From an uncultured Clostridia bacterium (GTDB taxonomy: Bacteria; Bacillota; Clostridia; Oscillospirales; Oscillospiraceae): a stretch of DNA of 57,074 nucleotides. The stretch covers positions 1 through 57,074 of the forward strand of contig CANAZG010000008.1 in NCBI GenBank assembly GCA_947365965.1. The letters run 5' to 3'. Numbering within the stretch: the stretch's first letter is position 1; every line of letters starts with the position of its first letter. Both the position numbers and the translations under genes were made by a program. The notes under the pieces are model-generated. The model saw only the letters and a list, made by a program, of their open reading frames with translations, had not been told where the DNA came from and ran no database searches. Positions 16,718 through 26,116 of this stretch are shown piece after piece.

Positions 16718-17326
16718 ATGCCATCGAAAACAATGGAGGTCTACGAAAAAATTCGGGACGATGTGGTCAAGCTCCGCCTGCGCACCGATGAGCTGCTCAA
16801 TGAAAAGGACCTGGCAGAGCAGTACAGCGTGAGCAAGACCCCTGTCCGGGAGGCCCTGGCCATGCTGGTCCAGGACGGCTACCTGAAAAAGATTCCCCGT
16901 GTAGGGTATCTGATCCGGGAGGTGACGGACGAGGAGTACTACAAGCTGATCTATCTCCGCTATACCCTGGAGAAGGGGGTGGTCCAGTGGATCATTGAGC
17001 GGTGCGGAGACGACGAAATCGCCTCCCTCCGGGAGTACTGTACCGCTGCGGACATCTCCTACCGGGATCTGGCGGGGATCAACTACGATTTCCACATGAC
17101 CATGGCGCGGCTGACAAAGAACGAGTATCTCATCAGCAGCGTGCAGAACGTGTTTGACAGGATTATCCGCGTCCCCAGCGTGACGCTCTTTCAGCAGTTC
17201 CAGGAGGAGCCCCACGGCTACCACCTTCAGCTGATCGACGCGATGCTGGCCCGGGATCTGAGCACGGCGCTGGAGCTGATCCGCCACGAGTGCCAGCGGG
17301 ACGACGACAAGGACTTCTGCCTCTAA
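16718..17326 (+). CDS. GntR-family regulator, FCD type
   Basis: A 202-residue protein with an N-terminal winged helix at residues 5-70 (LAEQYSVSKTPVREALAMLV, DGYLKKIPRVGYLIREV). A helical FCD ligand-binding domain follows, with metal/ligand residues suggested by NYDFHMTMARLTKN and the late LQLIDAMLARDLSTALELIR. FCD regulators typically sense organic or amino acids and control adjacent uptake or catabolic genes. It sits inside the operon between the aminotransferase and the peptide transporter. A good candidate operator lies in the divergent gap at 14586-14599. Confidence 0.85.
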   Translation: MPSKTMEVYEKIRDDVVKLRLRTDELLNEKDLAEQYSVSKTPVREALAMLVQDGYLKKIPRVGYLIREVTDEEYYKLIYLRYTLEKGVVQWIIERCGDDEIASLREYCTAADISYRDLAGINYDFHMTMARLTKNEYLISSVQNVFDRIIRVPSVTLFQQFQEEPHGYHLQLIDAMLARDLSTALELIRHECQRDDDKDFCL

Positions 17327-17409
17327 GAGCCGGCGCGGGGCCTCAAGCGGCGAGACGCTGCTTTTGGAATATTACCAGATACATGGACAGCAAAAGGAGG
17401 AAAACTTTC

Positions 17410-19203
17410 ATGAAGAAGCGAATACTGGCGTTTTTACTGACGGCTTTGATGGGTCTCTCGCTCCTCTCCGGCTGCGGGGGCGGCGGTGATACGCCTGCGG
17501 ATCCCTCTGACGGAGACGGAGGGAAGGAGCCTGCCGCCGACGCCCAGACCCCCCAGGGGGAGAAGCTGGCCGCCGAGCAGACCCTCCAGTTCCACTGGGT
17601 GGCAAAAGATATGCACTCCTTTGATAACAACGCCAACTACGCCGCATCGGAGATCCAGGTTCAGTCCCAGGTCCTGGAGGGCCTGGTCCGGGCCACCACC
17701 GACGAGGAGGGCAACCAGGTAATGGCCCCTGCGGGCGCGGAGAGCTGGGACGTGTCCGAGGACGGCCTCACCTATACCTTCCACCTGCGGGAGTACTACT
17801 GGAGCGATGGCGTGCAGGTGACTGCGCAGCACTTTGTGGACTCCTTCCGCCGCCTGGGAGATCCCCGCAACGCCTTTGACTTCTCCTTCTTTGTGGGCGA
17901 TATCGTCGGCGGCACAGAGCTCTACACCATGGACGCGGAGAGCGCCACGGACGCGGACATCACGGCCGCTATGGAGGCCATGGCCGTCAAGGCGCTGGAC
18001 GACACTACCCTGGAGGTCACCCTGGCCAATCCGGCGCCCCACTTTATCTCCAAGATCGGCACCACCTTCATGGGCCCCGTGCGTCTGGACGTCATTGAGG
18101 CCGCCGGCGAGCTCTACGACAGCGACTTTACCACACACGTCTGGTGCGGCCCCTTTGTGGTCAGCGAGTTTGTCAAGGACAACAGCCTGGTCCTCACCAG
18201 GAACGAAACCTACTGGGATGCTGAGAACGTCCATCTGACCCAGGTGACCCTCATCAGCATTGACGAGGTGTCCACCCAGAATACGATGTTCAAAAACGGC
18301 GAGCTGGCGGCCATTGTCCCCACCGGCGACTATGTGCAGCCCTACCGGGACGGTCTGGCCGGCGACGACTATGAGTATATCCACGGCTACTTCCCCGGCG
18401 TCAGCTACTTCACCTTCAATCGCACCAACAACTCCCTGTCCGGCCTGATGGAGAGCCGCAAGATCCGCCTTGCTCTGTCCCTGGCCATCAACCGGGAGGA
18501 GTTCACCCAGGTGATTTTTGACCGCTACTACCCCGGGTACGGCTTTGTCCCCTTCGGCGTCTATAACGGAGAGCGCAACTACCGCGACAACGTGAAGGAG
18601 CCCCTTCTGGACGTGTTTGAGGAGTACAACCTGGATCAGGCCAAGCTTCAGGCGCTCTTCAAGGAGGGCATGGCGGAGCTGGGGGACTCCCGGGAGCTCT
18701 CTGAGGTTACCCTGACCTATATCTGCACCGGCGACACCGCCATCAAGCGCCAGCAGCAGGAGTACTGGAAGAACCTGTGGGAGACCACCTTCGGCATCAC
18801 CGTCAACGTCAACGTGCTGGGTGACAGCGCCCTTCTGCGGGAGGAGCGGGATGCCGGCCGCTACGATATTCTGCAGGCCGGCTGGAACGGCGACTACAAC
18901 GACCCCATTGCCTTCCTGGAGATGTGGAGCAGCCACGGCACCGCCATCCGTTACTCCGGCTGGAGCGCGGAGCTGGGCAAGGAGTTTGACAAGTTCATTG
19001 ACCGCCTGAACGCGGAGCCCGATACTGCGGAGCGCGAGAAGATCTACGCGGAGATGGAGCAGTGGGCCTGCGTGGACGAGGTGGCCGTGGTTCCCTATAT
19101 GTACAGCGACACCATGATGTGCGTAAAGAACAACGTCAAGGGCATGACCTTCCCCTTCATCGGCCCCAACTTCGAGTTCTCCCGCGCATACGTTGTGGAG
19201 TAA
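17410..19203 (+). CDS. Peptide ABC transporter substrate-binding lipoprotein (SBP_bac_5)
   Basis: A 597-residue OppA/DppA-type binding protein. The start is ATG 17410 behind AAAGGAGG. The signal peptide ends in lipobox LLSGC at about residues 19-23, followed by an acidic, glycine-rich linker. Family text includes GLTYTFHLREYYWSDGVQVT, HTWCGPFVVSE-type strands and RLALSLAINREEF. The C-terminal region has QAGWNGDYNDPIAFLEMW, the loop that typically lines the peptide site. It is anchored outside the cell and hands peptides to the permease pair downstream. A GC-rich hairpin follows the stop, so this gene is probably expressed above the permeases. Confidence 0.92.
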   Translation: MKKRILAFLLTALMGLSLLSGCGGGGDTPADPSDGDGGKEPAADAQTPQGEKLAAEQTLQFHWVAKDMHSFDNNANYAASEIQVQSQVLEGLVRATTDEEGNQVMAPAGAESWDVSEDGLTYTFHLREYYWSDGVQVTAQHFVDSFRRLGDPRNAFDFSFFVGDIVGGTELYTMDAESATDADITAAMEAMAVKALDDTTLEVTLANPAPHFISKIGTTFMGPVRLDVIEAAGELYDSDFTTHVWCGPFVVSEFVKDNSLVLTRNETYWDAENVHLTQVTLISIDEVSTQNTMFKNGELAAIVPTGDYVQPYRDGLAGDDYEYIHGYFPGVSYFTFNRTNNSLSGLMESRKIRLALSLAINREEFTQVIFDRYYPGYGFVPFGVYNGERNYRDNVKEPLLDVFEEYNLDQAKLQALFKEGMAELGDSRELSEVTLTYICTGDTAIKRQQQEYWKNLWETTFGITVNVNVLGDSALLREERDAGRYDILQAGWNGDYNDPIAFLEMWSSHGTAIRYSGWSAELGKEFDKFIDRLNAEPDTAEREKIYAEMEQWACVDEVAVVPYMYSDTMMCVKNNVKGMTFPFIGPNFEFSRAYVVE

Positions 19204-19224
19204 GCGTTCGAGGCATATCCAAGA

Positions 19225-19254
19225 GGGGTCAAATCGTGTATGCGGTTTGACCCC
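19225..19254 (+). terminator. Intra-operon hairpin after the binding-protein gene
   Basis: GGGGTCAAA (19225-19233) and TTTGACCCC (19246-19254) form a perfect 9-bp stem with a 12-base loop, followed by CTTTCA. The weak T-tract suggests partial termination or 3'-end protection rather than full termination. It would let the binding-protein transcript outnumber the permease transcripts. Confidence 0.6.
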
Positions 19255-19280
19255 CTTTCAGTAGAAACGAGGGATGATCT

Positions 19281-20234
19281 GTGCTGAAATATACAATCCG
19301 CCGCTTTGCTGAAATGGTATTCACCCTGTTCATCATCGCGTCGGCGACATTTTTCCTCCTGGCCGCTGTTCCGGGCGATCCCCTGGCGGACCGCGCAGAT
19401 AAGCTCCCGGAGAATATCCGCCAGAACATGTACCACAAGTACGGACTGGACAAGCCTGTGCTGGAGCGCTACGTCATCACCATGCGGGGCATGCTCCAGG
19501 GCGATTTCGGGGAGTCCGTGCGTATGCCGGGCTACGATATTCAGCGGCTTCTGTCGGAGACCCTGGCCCCCTCCGCCCGGCTGGGCCTTCAGACGATCCT
19601 GCTGGGCGTGGGGGCGGGTCTGCTCCTGGGCGTTCTGGCGGCGATGTGCAAGGGCACGTGGCTGGACCACGCCATCGTGTTCTTCTCTGTGCTGATGATA
19701 TCCGTTCCCACCCTGGTCTTTGGGCTGCTGCTGCAAAAGTATGTGGCCGGCGAGCTGGGCCTGTTTCCCATCATCGGCTGGCCCAAGGGAAAGGAGCTCT
19801 GGCTGGGCGGCTGGTCCTACACGGTCCTTCCCACGCTGAGCGGCTGCTTCAGCTATATTGCCACCTACTCCCGCCTGCTGAAGACCTCCATGCTGGATGT
19901 CATCAACCAGGACTATGTGCTGGCCGCCCGGGCAAAGGGCCTCAGCGAGGGGCAGGTGGTGCGCCGCCACATTCTGCGAAATTCCTTTATCCCCATTATC
20001 ACCGTCCTGCCCATGAGCGTGGCCTTTGCCCTGACCGGCTCTTTCTTTATTGAAAAGGTATATGCCATCCCCGGCTTTGGCCGCTACTTCATTGAGGCGG
20101 TCCAGACCAGAGATCTCTCCATTGTATTGGGCCAGACGGTGCTGATGGCCGCTGTCTACGTGTTGGTGGTATTTCTGGTAGATATCCTGTACACCCTGGT
20201 GGATCCCCGCATTCGCGTGGGTGGAAAGGCGTAG
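19281..20234 (+). CDS. Peptide ABC transporter permease, DppB/OppB type
   Basis: A 317-residue inner-membrane permease with about six membrane segments. GTG 19281 (MLKYTIRRFAEMVFTLFII) follows GAGGGATGA. The OppB-like opening is followed by the periplasmic FLLAAVPGDPL segment. The cytoplasmic coupling (EAA) loop appears as DYVLAARAKGLSEGQVVRRHIL. It pairs with the DppC-type gene 8 bp downstream to form the channel. Confidence 0.9.
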   Translation: MLKYTIRRFAEMVFTLFIIASATFFLLAAVPGDPLADRADKLPENIRQNMYHKYGLDKPVLERYVITMRGMLQGDFGESVRMPGYDIQRLLSETLAPSARLGLQTILLGVGAGLLLGVLAAMCKGTWLDHAIVFFSVLMISVPTLVFGLLLQKYVAGELGLFPIIGWPKGKELWLGGWSYTVLPTLSGCFSYIATYSRLLKTSMLDVINQDYVLAARAKGLSEGQVVRRHILRNSFIPIITVLPMSVAFALTGSFFIEKVYAIPGFGRYFIEAVQTRDLSIVLGQTVLMAAVYVLVVFLVDILYTLVDPRIRVGGKA

Positions 20235-20242
20235 AGGTGCGT

Positions 20243-21160
20243 ATGGAACAAGCAATTGACAAGCGCTTTGTCATCATCGGCTGCAAGGATGCCGACAAGG
20301 AGGCCATTGCCCGTCCCACCATCACCTATGGTCAGGACGCCTGGCGGCGGCTGAAGAAGAACCCCATTGCCATGATCTCCATGGCGGTGCTGGCGCTGAT
20401 GGCGCTGCTGGCCCTGCTGGGGCCCGCGCTGTGCGGTCAGGACTTCGCCGCCATGGAGCCCACCATGAAAAATCTCCCTCCCAGCGCCCAGCACTGGTTC
20501 GGTACGGATATGCTGGGCCGGGACCTGTTTGCCCGGGTGTGCATCGGAGCCCGGATCTCCCTGCTCATCGCCCTGGTGTGCACCCTGGTGCAGGTGGTGG
20601 TGGGCTGTGCCTACGGCGGCATTATGGCTTACTTCGGGGGCTGGGTGGACAGCGTCATGATGCGGGTGATTGAGGTGCTGATGAGTCTGCCCTATCTGCT
20701 GGTGGTCATCATCGTCATGCTCGTGCTGGGGAACAGCGTTCCCAGTCTGCTGGTGGCGCTGTGCGTCACCTCCTGGTGCAACACGGCCCGGGCCATGCGA
20801 GGCGTGATCCTGCAGCTGAAGAGCGCGGAATATGTCATGGCCGCCCAGGCCCTTGGCGCGCCCGCCCGCCGGGTGATTATGAAGCACCTGCTTCCCAACA
20901 CCATCGGCATCCTGATCCTGAATATTGCCACGTCCATCCCCAACTATATTTTCCAGGAGTCCACGCTGGGCTTTCTGGGCATCGGCCTGCAGCCCCCGGA
21001 CACCTCCCTGGGCGTTCTGATCTCTCTGGGACAGGCCGCCATGGAGTTCTACCCCCTGCAGCTGATCTTCCCTGCGGGGGCGCTGGTGCTCATCGTCCTG
21101 GCGTTTAACCTCCTGGGCGACGGCCTGCGGGATGCGCTGGATCCCAAATTGAGAAAGTAG
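20243..21160 (+). CDS. Peptide ABC transporter permease, DppC/OppC type
   Basis: A 305-residue permease. ATG 20243 is preferred over GTG 20237 because AGAGG lies just before it. It has the long cytoplasmic N-terminus typical of DppC (DAWRRLKKNPIAMISMAVLA), the HWFGTDMLGRDLFARVCIGA motif and the EAA loop YVMAAQALGAPARRVIMKHL. The ESTLGFLGIGLQPPDTSLG signature of the OppC group is also present. It is inserted in the membrane and partners with the preceding permease. Confidence 0.9.
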   Translation: MEQAIDKRFVIIGCKDADKEAIARPTITYGQDAWRRLKKNPIAMISMAVLALMALLALLGPALCGQDFAAMEPTMKNLPPSAQHWFGTDMLGRDLFARVCIGARISLLIALVCTLVQVVVGCAYGGIMAYFGGWVDSVMMRVIEVLMSLPYLLVVIIVMLVLGNSVPSLLVALCVTSWCNTARAMRGVILQLKSAEYVMAAQALGAPARRVIMKHLLPNTIGILILNIATSIPNYIFQESTLGFLGIGLQPPDTSLGVLISLGQAAMEFYPLQLIFPAGALVLIVLAFNLLGDGLRDALDPKLRK

Positions 21161-21168
21161 GGGGAGAC

Positions 21169-22197
21169 ATGGGAGAGACATTGCTGCAAGTGAAAGACCT
21201 TCGGGTATCCTACGATACCTATGCGGGCGAGGTGCAGTCCGTGCGGGGCGTCTCCTTTGAAGTGGATGCCGGCGAGACGCTGGCCATTGTGGGGGAGTCC
21301 GGCTGCGGCAAGAGCGTGACTGCCAAATCCATCATGGGGCTCATCATGGACCCCGGACAGATCAAGAAGGGGTCACAGATCCTCTTTGACGGCGTCAATA
21401 TCCTGGACATGACGCCCAAGGAGCTGCGGGCCTACCGGGGCGAAAAGTGCGCCATGATCTTTCAGGACGCGCTGACCAGTCTGGACCCCACCATGAAGGT
21501 GGGGAAGCAGATCGCCGAGGTGCTCCGCGTCCACGGCAGGGCCGGCAAGGCGGAGGCCGCTGCGAAGGCGGTGGAGCTGCTGCGCCGGGTGGGCATTCCC
21601 AACCCGGAGATCCGGGCCCAGGAGTATCCCCACCAGTTCTCCGGCGGTATGCGCCAGCGGGCCATGATCGCCACCGCCCTGGCCTGCGATCCCAGGCTGC
21701 TGATCGCGGACGAGCCCACCACCGCCCTGGACGTGACCATCCAGGCCCAGATCATTGACCTTATGAAGCGGCTTCAGGCGGAGACCGGGGCGGCCATCGT
21801 CCTCATTACCCACGATCTGGGGGTGGTGGCCGGCATTGCCCAGCGGATCGCCGTGATGTACTCAGGCCTGATCGTTGAGAGGGGGAGGGCGGAGGACATC
21901 TTCTATCAGCCCCGGCATCCCTATACCTGGTCCCTGCTGCGGGCGGTCCCCCGTCTGGATCTGAAAAACAAGCAGGAGCTGGCCACCATTGAGGGGACGC
22001 CGCCGGATCTGCTGGCGCCGCCGGCGGGCTGTCCCTTCTGCACCCGGTGCAAATACTGTATGCCCATCTGCAAGGAGGAGGCTCCGCCCTGCGCGGACTT
22101 CGGCAGCGGGCACCAGGCCAGCTGCTGGCTCCACGATCCCCGCGCGCCGGGGGTCGACATGCCCGACATCACCGAAAAGGAGGCGGAGCAGCCGTGA
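21169..22197 (+). CDS. Peptide ABC transporter ATPase, DppD/OppD type
   Basis: A 342-residue ATPase with Walker [15 protein letters not shown]-loop [11 protein letters not shown], signature [15 protein letters not shown], Walker [13 protein letters not shown] and switch ITHDLGVV. The oligopeptide-transporter C-terminal domain carries a cysteine cluster, [20 protein letters not shown]. That cluster is typical of DppD/OppD and may bind an iron-sulfur centre. The stop overlaps the GTG start of the DppF-like partner by 4 bases. Confidence 0.92.
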   Translation: MGETLLQVKDLRVSYDTYAGEVQSVRGVSFEVDAGETLAIVGESGCGKSVTAKSIMGLIMDPGQIKKGSQILFDGVNILDMTPKELRAYRGEKCAMIFQDALTSLDPTMKVGKQIAEVLRVHGRAGKAEAAAKAVELLRRVGIPNPEIRAQEYPHQFSGGMRQRAMIATALACDPRLLIADEPTTALDVTIQAQIIDLMKRLQAETGAAIVLITHDLGVVAGIAQRIAVMYSGLIVERGRAEDIFYQPRHPYTWSLLRAVPRLDLKNKQELATIEGTPPDLLAPPAGCPFCTRCKYCMPICKEEAPPCADFGSGHQASCWLHDPRAPGVDMPDITEKEAEQP

Positions 22198-23156
22198 CAG
22201 AAAAGCAGCCTCTGCTGGAGGTCAGCCATCTGAAAAAGTATTTTCCCGCCGCCAAGGGCGCTGAGGTCAAAGCGGTAGACGACGTGTCCTTTACCATCTA
22301 CAGGGGGGAGACCCTGGGCATGGTGGGGGAGTCCGGCTGCGGCAAGACCACCTGCGGCCGCACGGCCATGGGGCTCTATCCCAGGACCGGCGGGCAGGTT
22401 CTCTTTGACGGCAGGGATGTTCATGCACTGCGCGGCGCGGCAAAGCAGGAGTTTACCCGCCGGGCCCAGATCATCTTCCAGGACCCCTACGCCTCCCTGA
22501 ATCCCCGCATGACTGTGGCGGATATCATCGCCGAGGGCATCGACATCCACGGCCTGGCGAAAAGCCGGGAGGAGCGGACGGAGCGGGTCTACGACCTGCT
22601 GAACATGGTGGGGCTGAACAAGGAGCACGCCAACCGCTTTGCCCACGAGTTCTCCGGCGGCCAGCGCCAGCGCATTGGCATTGCCCGCGCTCTGGCGGTC
22701 AACCCGGATTTCATCATGTGTGACGAGCCCATCTCCGCGCTGGATGTGTCCATCCAGGCCCAGATCGTGAACCTGCTGGTGACGCTCCAGAAGGAGCGGG
22801 GGCTGACCTACCTGTTTATCGCCCACGACCTGGCGATGGTCAAGCACATCTCCGACAGGATCGCGGTCATGTATCTGGGCACGATGGTGGAGCTGACGGC
22901 AGCCGAGCAGCTCTATGAGCATCCGCTGCACCCCTATACCCAGGCGCTGCTCTCCGCCATCCCCATTCCGGATCCGCAGGTGGAGCGGGACCGCAGGCGG
23001 ATCCAGCTGGAGGGGGATATTCCCAGTCCGGTGGCCCCGCCGCCCGGATGCCGGTTCGCCGGCCGCTGCGGCCGGGCCTGTGAGCGTTGCCGCCAGGAGG
23101 CTCCTGCTCTGCGGGAGATGGAACCGGGCCACTTCGTGGCCTGCCACCTGGTGTAG
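22194..23156 (+). CDS. Peptide ABC transporter ATPase, DppF/OppF type
   Basis: A 320-residue ATPase. GTG 22194 ([17 protein letters not shown]) overlaps the DppD-like stop, and upstream in-frame residues are not family-like. Walker A is [17 protein letters not shown], the Q-loop [16 protein letters not shown], the signature [15 protein letters not shown], Walker [15 protein letters not shown] and the switch [13 protein letters not shown]. The C-terminal oligopeptide domain ends with the cysteine group [13 protein letters not shown]. It completes a five-component peptide importer. Confidence 0.92.
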   Translation: MTEKQPLLEVSHLKKYFPAAKGAEVKAVDDVSFTIYRGETLGMVGESGCGKTTCGRTAMGLYPRTGGQVLFDGRDVHALRGAAKQEFTRRAQIIFQDPYASLNPRMTVADIIAEGIDIHGLAKSREERTERVYDLLNMVGLNKEHANRFAHEFSGGQRQRIGIARALAVNPDFIMCDEPISALDVSIQAQIVNLLVTLQKERGLTYLFIAHDLAMVKHISDRIAVMYLGTMVELTAAEQLYEHPLHPYTQALLSAIPIPDPQVERDRRRIQLEGDIPSPVAPPPGCRFAGRCGRACERCRQEAPALREMEPGHFVACHLV

Positions 23157-23161
23157 CCGCC

Positions 23162-23551
23162 ATGGAGCGGATACGGAATATTCTGCGGGACGGGGTCCTG
23201 GCCCTGGTCCTGGGGTGCGGCGCAGGTGTGGCTGCCGGCGCTGCGCTCTTTGTGATAGGGGCCTTGACAGGAGGAGGCGTCAGCGCAGGTCTGACCGCAG
23301 CGAGGTCAGGGCTCATGCTGGCAGGCGGTTTTGTGCTGCTGTTTTCTGCGGGCCTCTTTTTGAGAGGGGAGCGCCTGCCCGAGGACGCCTTTCGCCTCCG
23401 CCCCCAGGAAAAGCCCGGCCAGCCCCATGGGCCGGACGTGTCCAAAAAGCTTTTTCGGGCGATGCATCGCAAGTACGCCGCCCTGCTCATCGGCATTGGC
23501 ATTCTGCTGGCCGCCGGCGCGGCGGATGGCCTGATTTGGCTCCGGGGATAG
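23162..23551 (+). CDS. Small membrane protein at the end of the dpp operon
   Basis: A 129-residue protein starting ATG 23162 (MERIRNILRDGVLALVLGCG), 5 bases after the DppF-like stop. It has three likely membrane segments at about residues 12-34, 46-66 and 107-125. A polar stretch between the last two ends in SKKLFRAMHRKYA. I do not recognise the family. Position suggests it is co-transcribed with the peptide importer. A coding role is supported by tight spacing and frame, but function is unknown. Confidence 0.55.
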   Translation: MERIRNILRDGVLALVLGCGAGVAAGAALFVIGALTGGGVSAGLTAARSGLMLAGGFVLLFSAGLFLRGERLPEDAFRLRPQEKPGQPHGPDVSKKLFRAMHRKYAALLIGIGILLAAGAADGLIWLRG

Positions 23552-23743
23552 CCCCTGACGCGGCAGCGCCCCTTCTGCGCCTTCACCCGGCGCCGGATAG
23601 ATCATGCGGGCCGCTCCTCCACAGATTTTAGTTCAAAAACGAATTTTTTCCCGCCCCCCTCTTGCGTTCCCGGGCGAAAAGAGGTAAACTGTGCAGTACT
23701 GCGTACACAGGAGCGGCACAGCCGCCGGGAAGGAGGAGTTGGC

Positions 23744-24607
23744 GTGAAAACGGCGATTGTCACCGACAGCAACAGCGGCATCACCCAGGAGCAGGCTGCC
23801 CAGTGGGGCGTGCGGGTGGTTCCCATGCCGATCATCATTGACAACGAGATCTACTATGAGGGCGTGAATCTGAGCCCGGAGCAGTTCTATCAGTACCTGC
23901 GGGAGGGGCGGAGCGTCTCCACCTCCCAGCCCGCGCCGGAGGATCTCACCGGCGTCTGGGACAGCCTGCTGGCGGAGGGGTGGGACGAGCTGGTCTACAT
24001 CCCCATGTCCAGCGGCCTGAGCGGCTCCTGCCAGACGGCGCTGATCCTGGCGGAGGGCTATGGCGGCCGGGTGCAGGTGGCGGACAACCACCAGATCTCC
24101 GTGCCCCAGAAGAACGCGGTCCGGGACGCGGCGGTTCTGGCCCGGGCGGGGCTGGCGGCCCGGGAGATCAAGGCCCGGCTGGAGGAGGCCGGGGGCGACT
24201 CCCTGATCTACATCGGCGTGGACACCCTGGAGTACCTCAAGCGGGGCGGCCGGATCACCCCGGCGGTGGCGGCCATGGGCTCGGTGCTGAACATCAAGCC
24301 CCTGCTGGCCATCCGGGGGGAGAAGCTGGACACCTTTGCCAAGGTCCGGGGGATCAAGCGGTGCAAGACGCTGCTGCTGGAGTCCATGCGCAGGAGCGTG
24401 GACGAGTACCGGCAGCGGGGCCTGGACATCCGGGTGGACGCCGCCGGCAGCTTTGAGAGCCGGGAGGAGGCCCAGGCGTGGCAGGACATGGCCGCCCAGG
24501 CCTTTCCCGGGGAGGAGATCCAGTACGATCCCCTCTCCCTGAGCATCGGCAGCCACACCGGCCCCGGGGCCTTTGCCATGGGCATCAGCCGGCGGATTGT
24601 GGCGTAA
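23744..24607 (+). CDS. DegV family fatty-acid-binding protein
   Basis: A 287-residue DegV/EDD-fold protein starting GTG 23744 behind AAGGAGGAG. The first half shows MKTAIVTDSNSGITQEQAAQ and the lipid-head-group motif SSGLSGSCQTA. The second half contains LEYLKRGGRITPAVAAMGSV followed by LNIKPLLAIRGEKL, which is diagnostic. DegV (FakB-like) proteins hold fatty acids; in FakAB systems the kinase FakA phosphorylates the bound acid for phospholipid synthesis. No fakA is in the window. It is a single gene that converges on metK over a shared strong hairpin. Confidence 0.92.
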   Translation: MKTAIVTDSNSGITQEQAAQWGVRVVPMPIIIDNEIYYEGVNLSPEQFYQYLREGRSVSTSQPAPEDLTGVWDSLLAEGWDELVYIPMSSGLSGSCQTALILAEGYGGRVQVADNHQISVPQKNAVRDAAVLARAGLAAREIKARLEEAGGDSLIYIGVDTLEYLKRGGRITPAVAAMGSVLNIKPLLAIRGEKLDTFAKVRGIKRCKTLLLESMRRSVDEYRQRGLDIRVDAAGSFESREEAQAWQDMAAQAFPGEEIQYDPLSLSIGSHTGPGAFAMGISRRIVA

Positions 24608-24620
24608 AACAGACTGAAAA

Positions 24621-24652
24621 TGCGGACAGCAGCCTCTCGGCTGCTGTCCGCA
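24621..24652. terminator. Bidirectional terminator between degV-type gene and metK
   Basis: GCGGACAGCAGCC and its exact complement GGCTGCTGTCCGC enclose a TCTC loop. The hairpin lies in the gap between two convergent genes. A-rich sequence lies on the left side, giving a U-tract in the metK direction. Confidence 0.8.
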
Positions 24653-24674
24653 CGGTCGTTATCGGGGGAAATTC

Positions 24675-25832
<1,158 letters not shown>

Positions 25833-25880
25833 AGTTGATTCCTCTCTTTCTTAACAGTTGCACGTAGTGATGTTGCCGCA

Positions 25881-25910
25881 AAACGAGAAAAGCACACCGG
25901 ACGGTGTGCT
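25881..25910 (-). terminator. Riboswitch-controlled intrinsic terminator of metK
   Basis: On the minus strand AGCACACCGT pairs with the following CCGGTGTGCT, and a TTTTCTCGTTTT tract follows. It lies between the SAM aptamer and the metK ribosome site, the normal place for the S-box OFF-state terminator. Confidence 0.85.
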
Positions 25911-25925
25911 TGTAAGGTAAAATTT

Positions 25926-26019
25926 CCTCATCTTGCGCTGACCGCCGGAATTGGCACCTTGCCCGAAAGCAGGTTGCCGTGGCTTCATCGGGCCGTTCCC
26001 TCCGCCACTCTTGATAAGG
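25926..26019 (-). promoter_or_regulatory. SAM-I (S-box) riboswitch aptamer
   Basis: Reading the minus strand, the leader contains CTTATCAAGAGTGGCGGAGG, then the GGCCC-GATGAAGCC kink-turn segment, CGGCAACC, GGTGCCAATTCC and the closing GATGAG. All the universally conserved S-box elements are present in order. The aptamer lies between the metK promoter and a terminator. Binding of SAM is expected to release the anti-antiterminator arrangement and stop metK transcription. Confidence 0.95.
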
Positions 26020-26054
26020 GATATGAAATTGTCGCGCATCCCTGCGCAGGTTGT

Positions 26055-26083
26055 ATTATAGTGCAGTTTTCCGCCGCTGTCAA
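26055..26083 (-). promoter_or_regulatory. Consensus sigma-A promoter of metK
   Basis: On the minus strand TTGACA (26083-26078) is separated by exactly 17 bases from TATAAT (26060-26055). Both hexamers are perfect. It lies about 35 bases upstream of the riboswitch. Confidence 0.9.
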
Positions 26084-26116
26084 GAGGCATCCTTTGGAAA
26101 AGCAGAAAAATTTTGC

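Noticed and set aside
15296-17287. Very long minus-strand open frame opposite the NIF3-aminotransferase-GntR genes
   Set aside because: It is a GC-rich antisense shadow with low-complexity His/Gln/Gly/Leu text and no family motif, while the + strand genes have clear domains.
17434-18936. 500-codon minus-strand frame opposite the peptide-binding protein
   Set aside because: Antisense shadow; the + strand has a signal peptide and SBP motifs.
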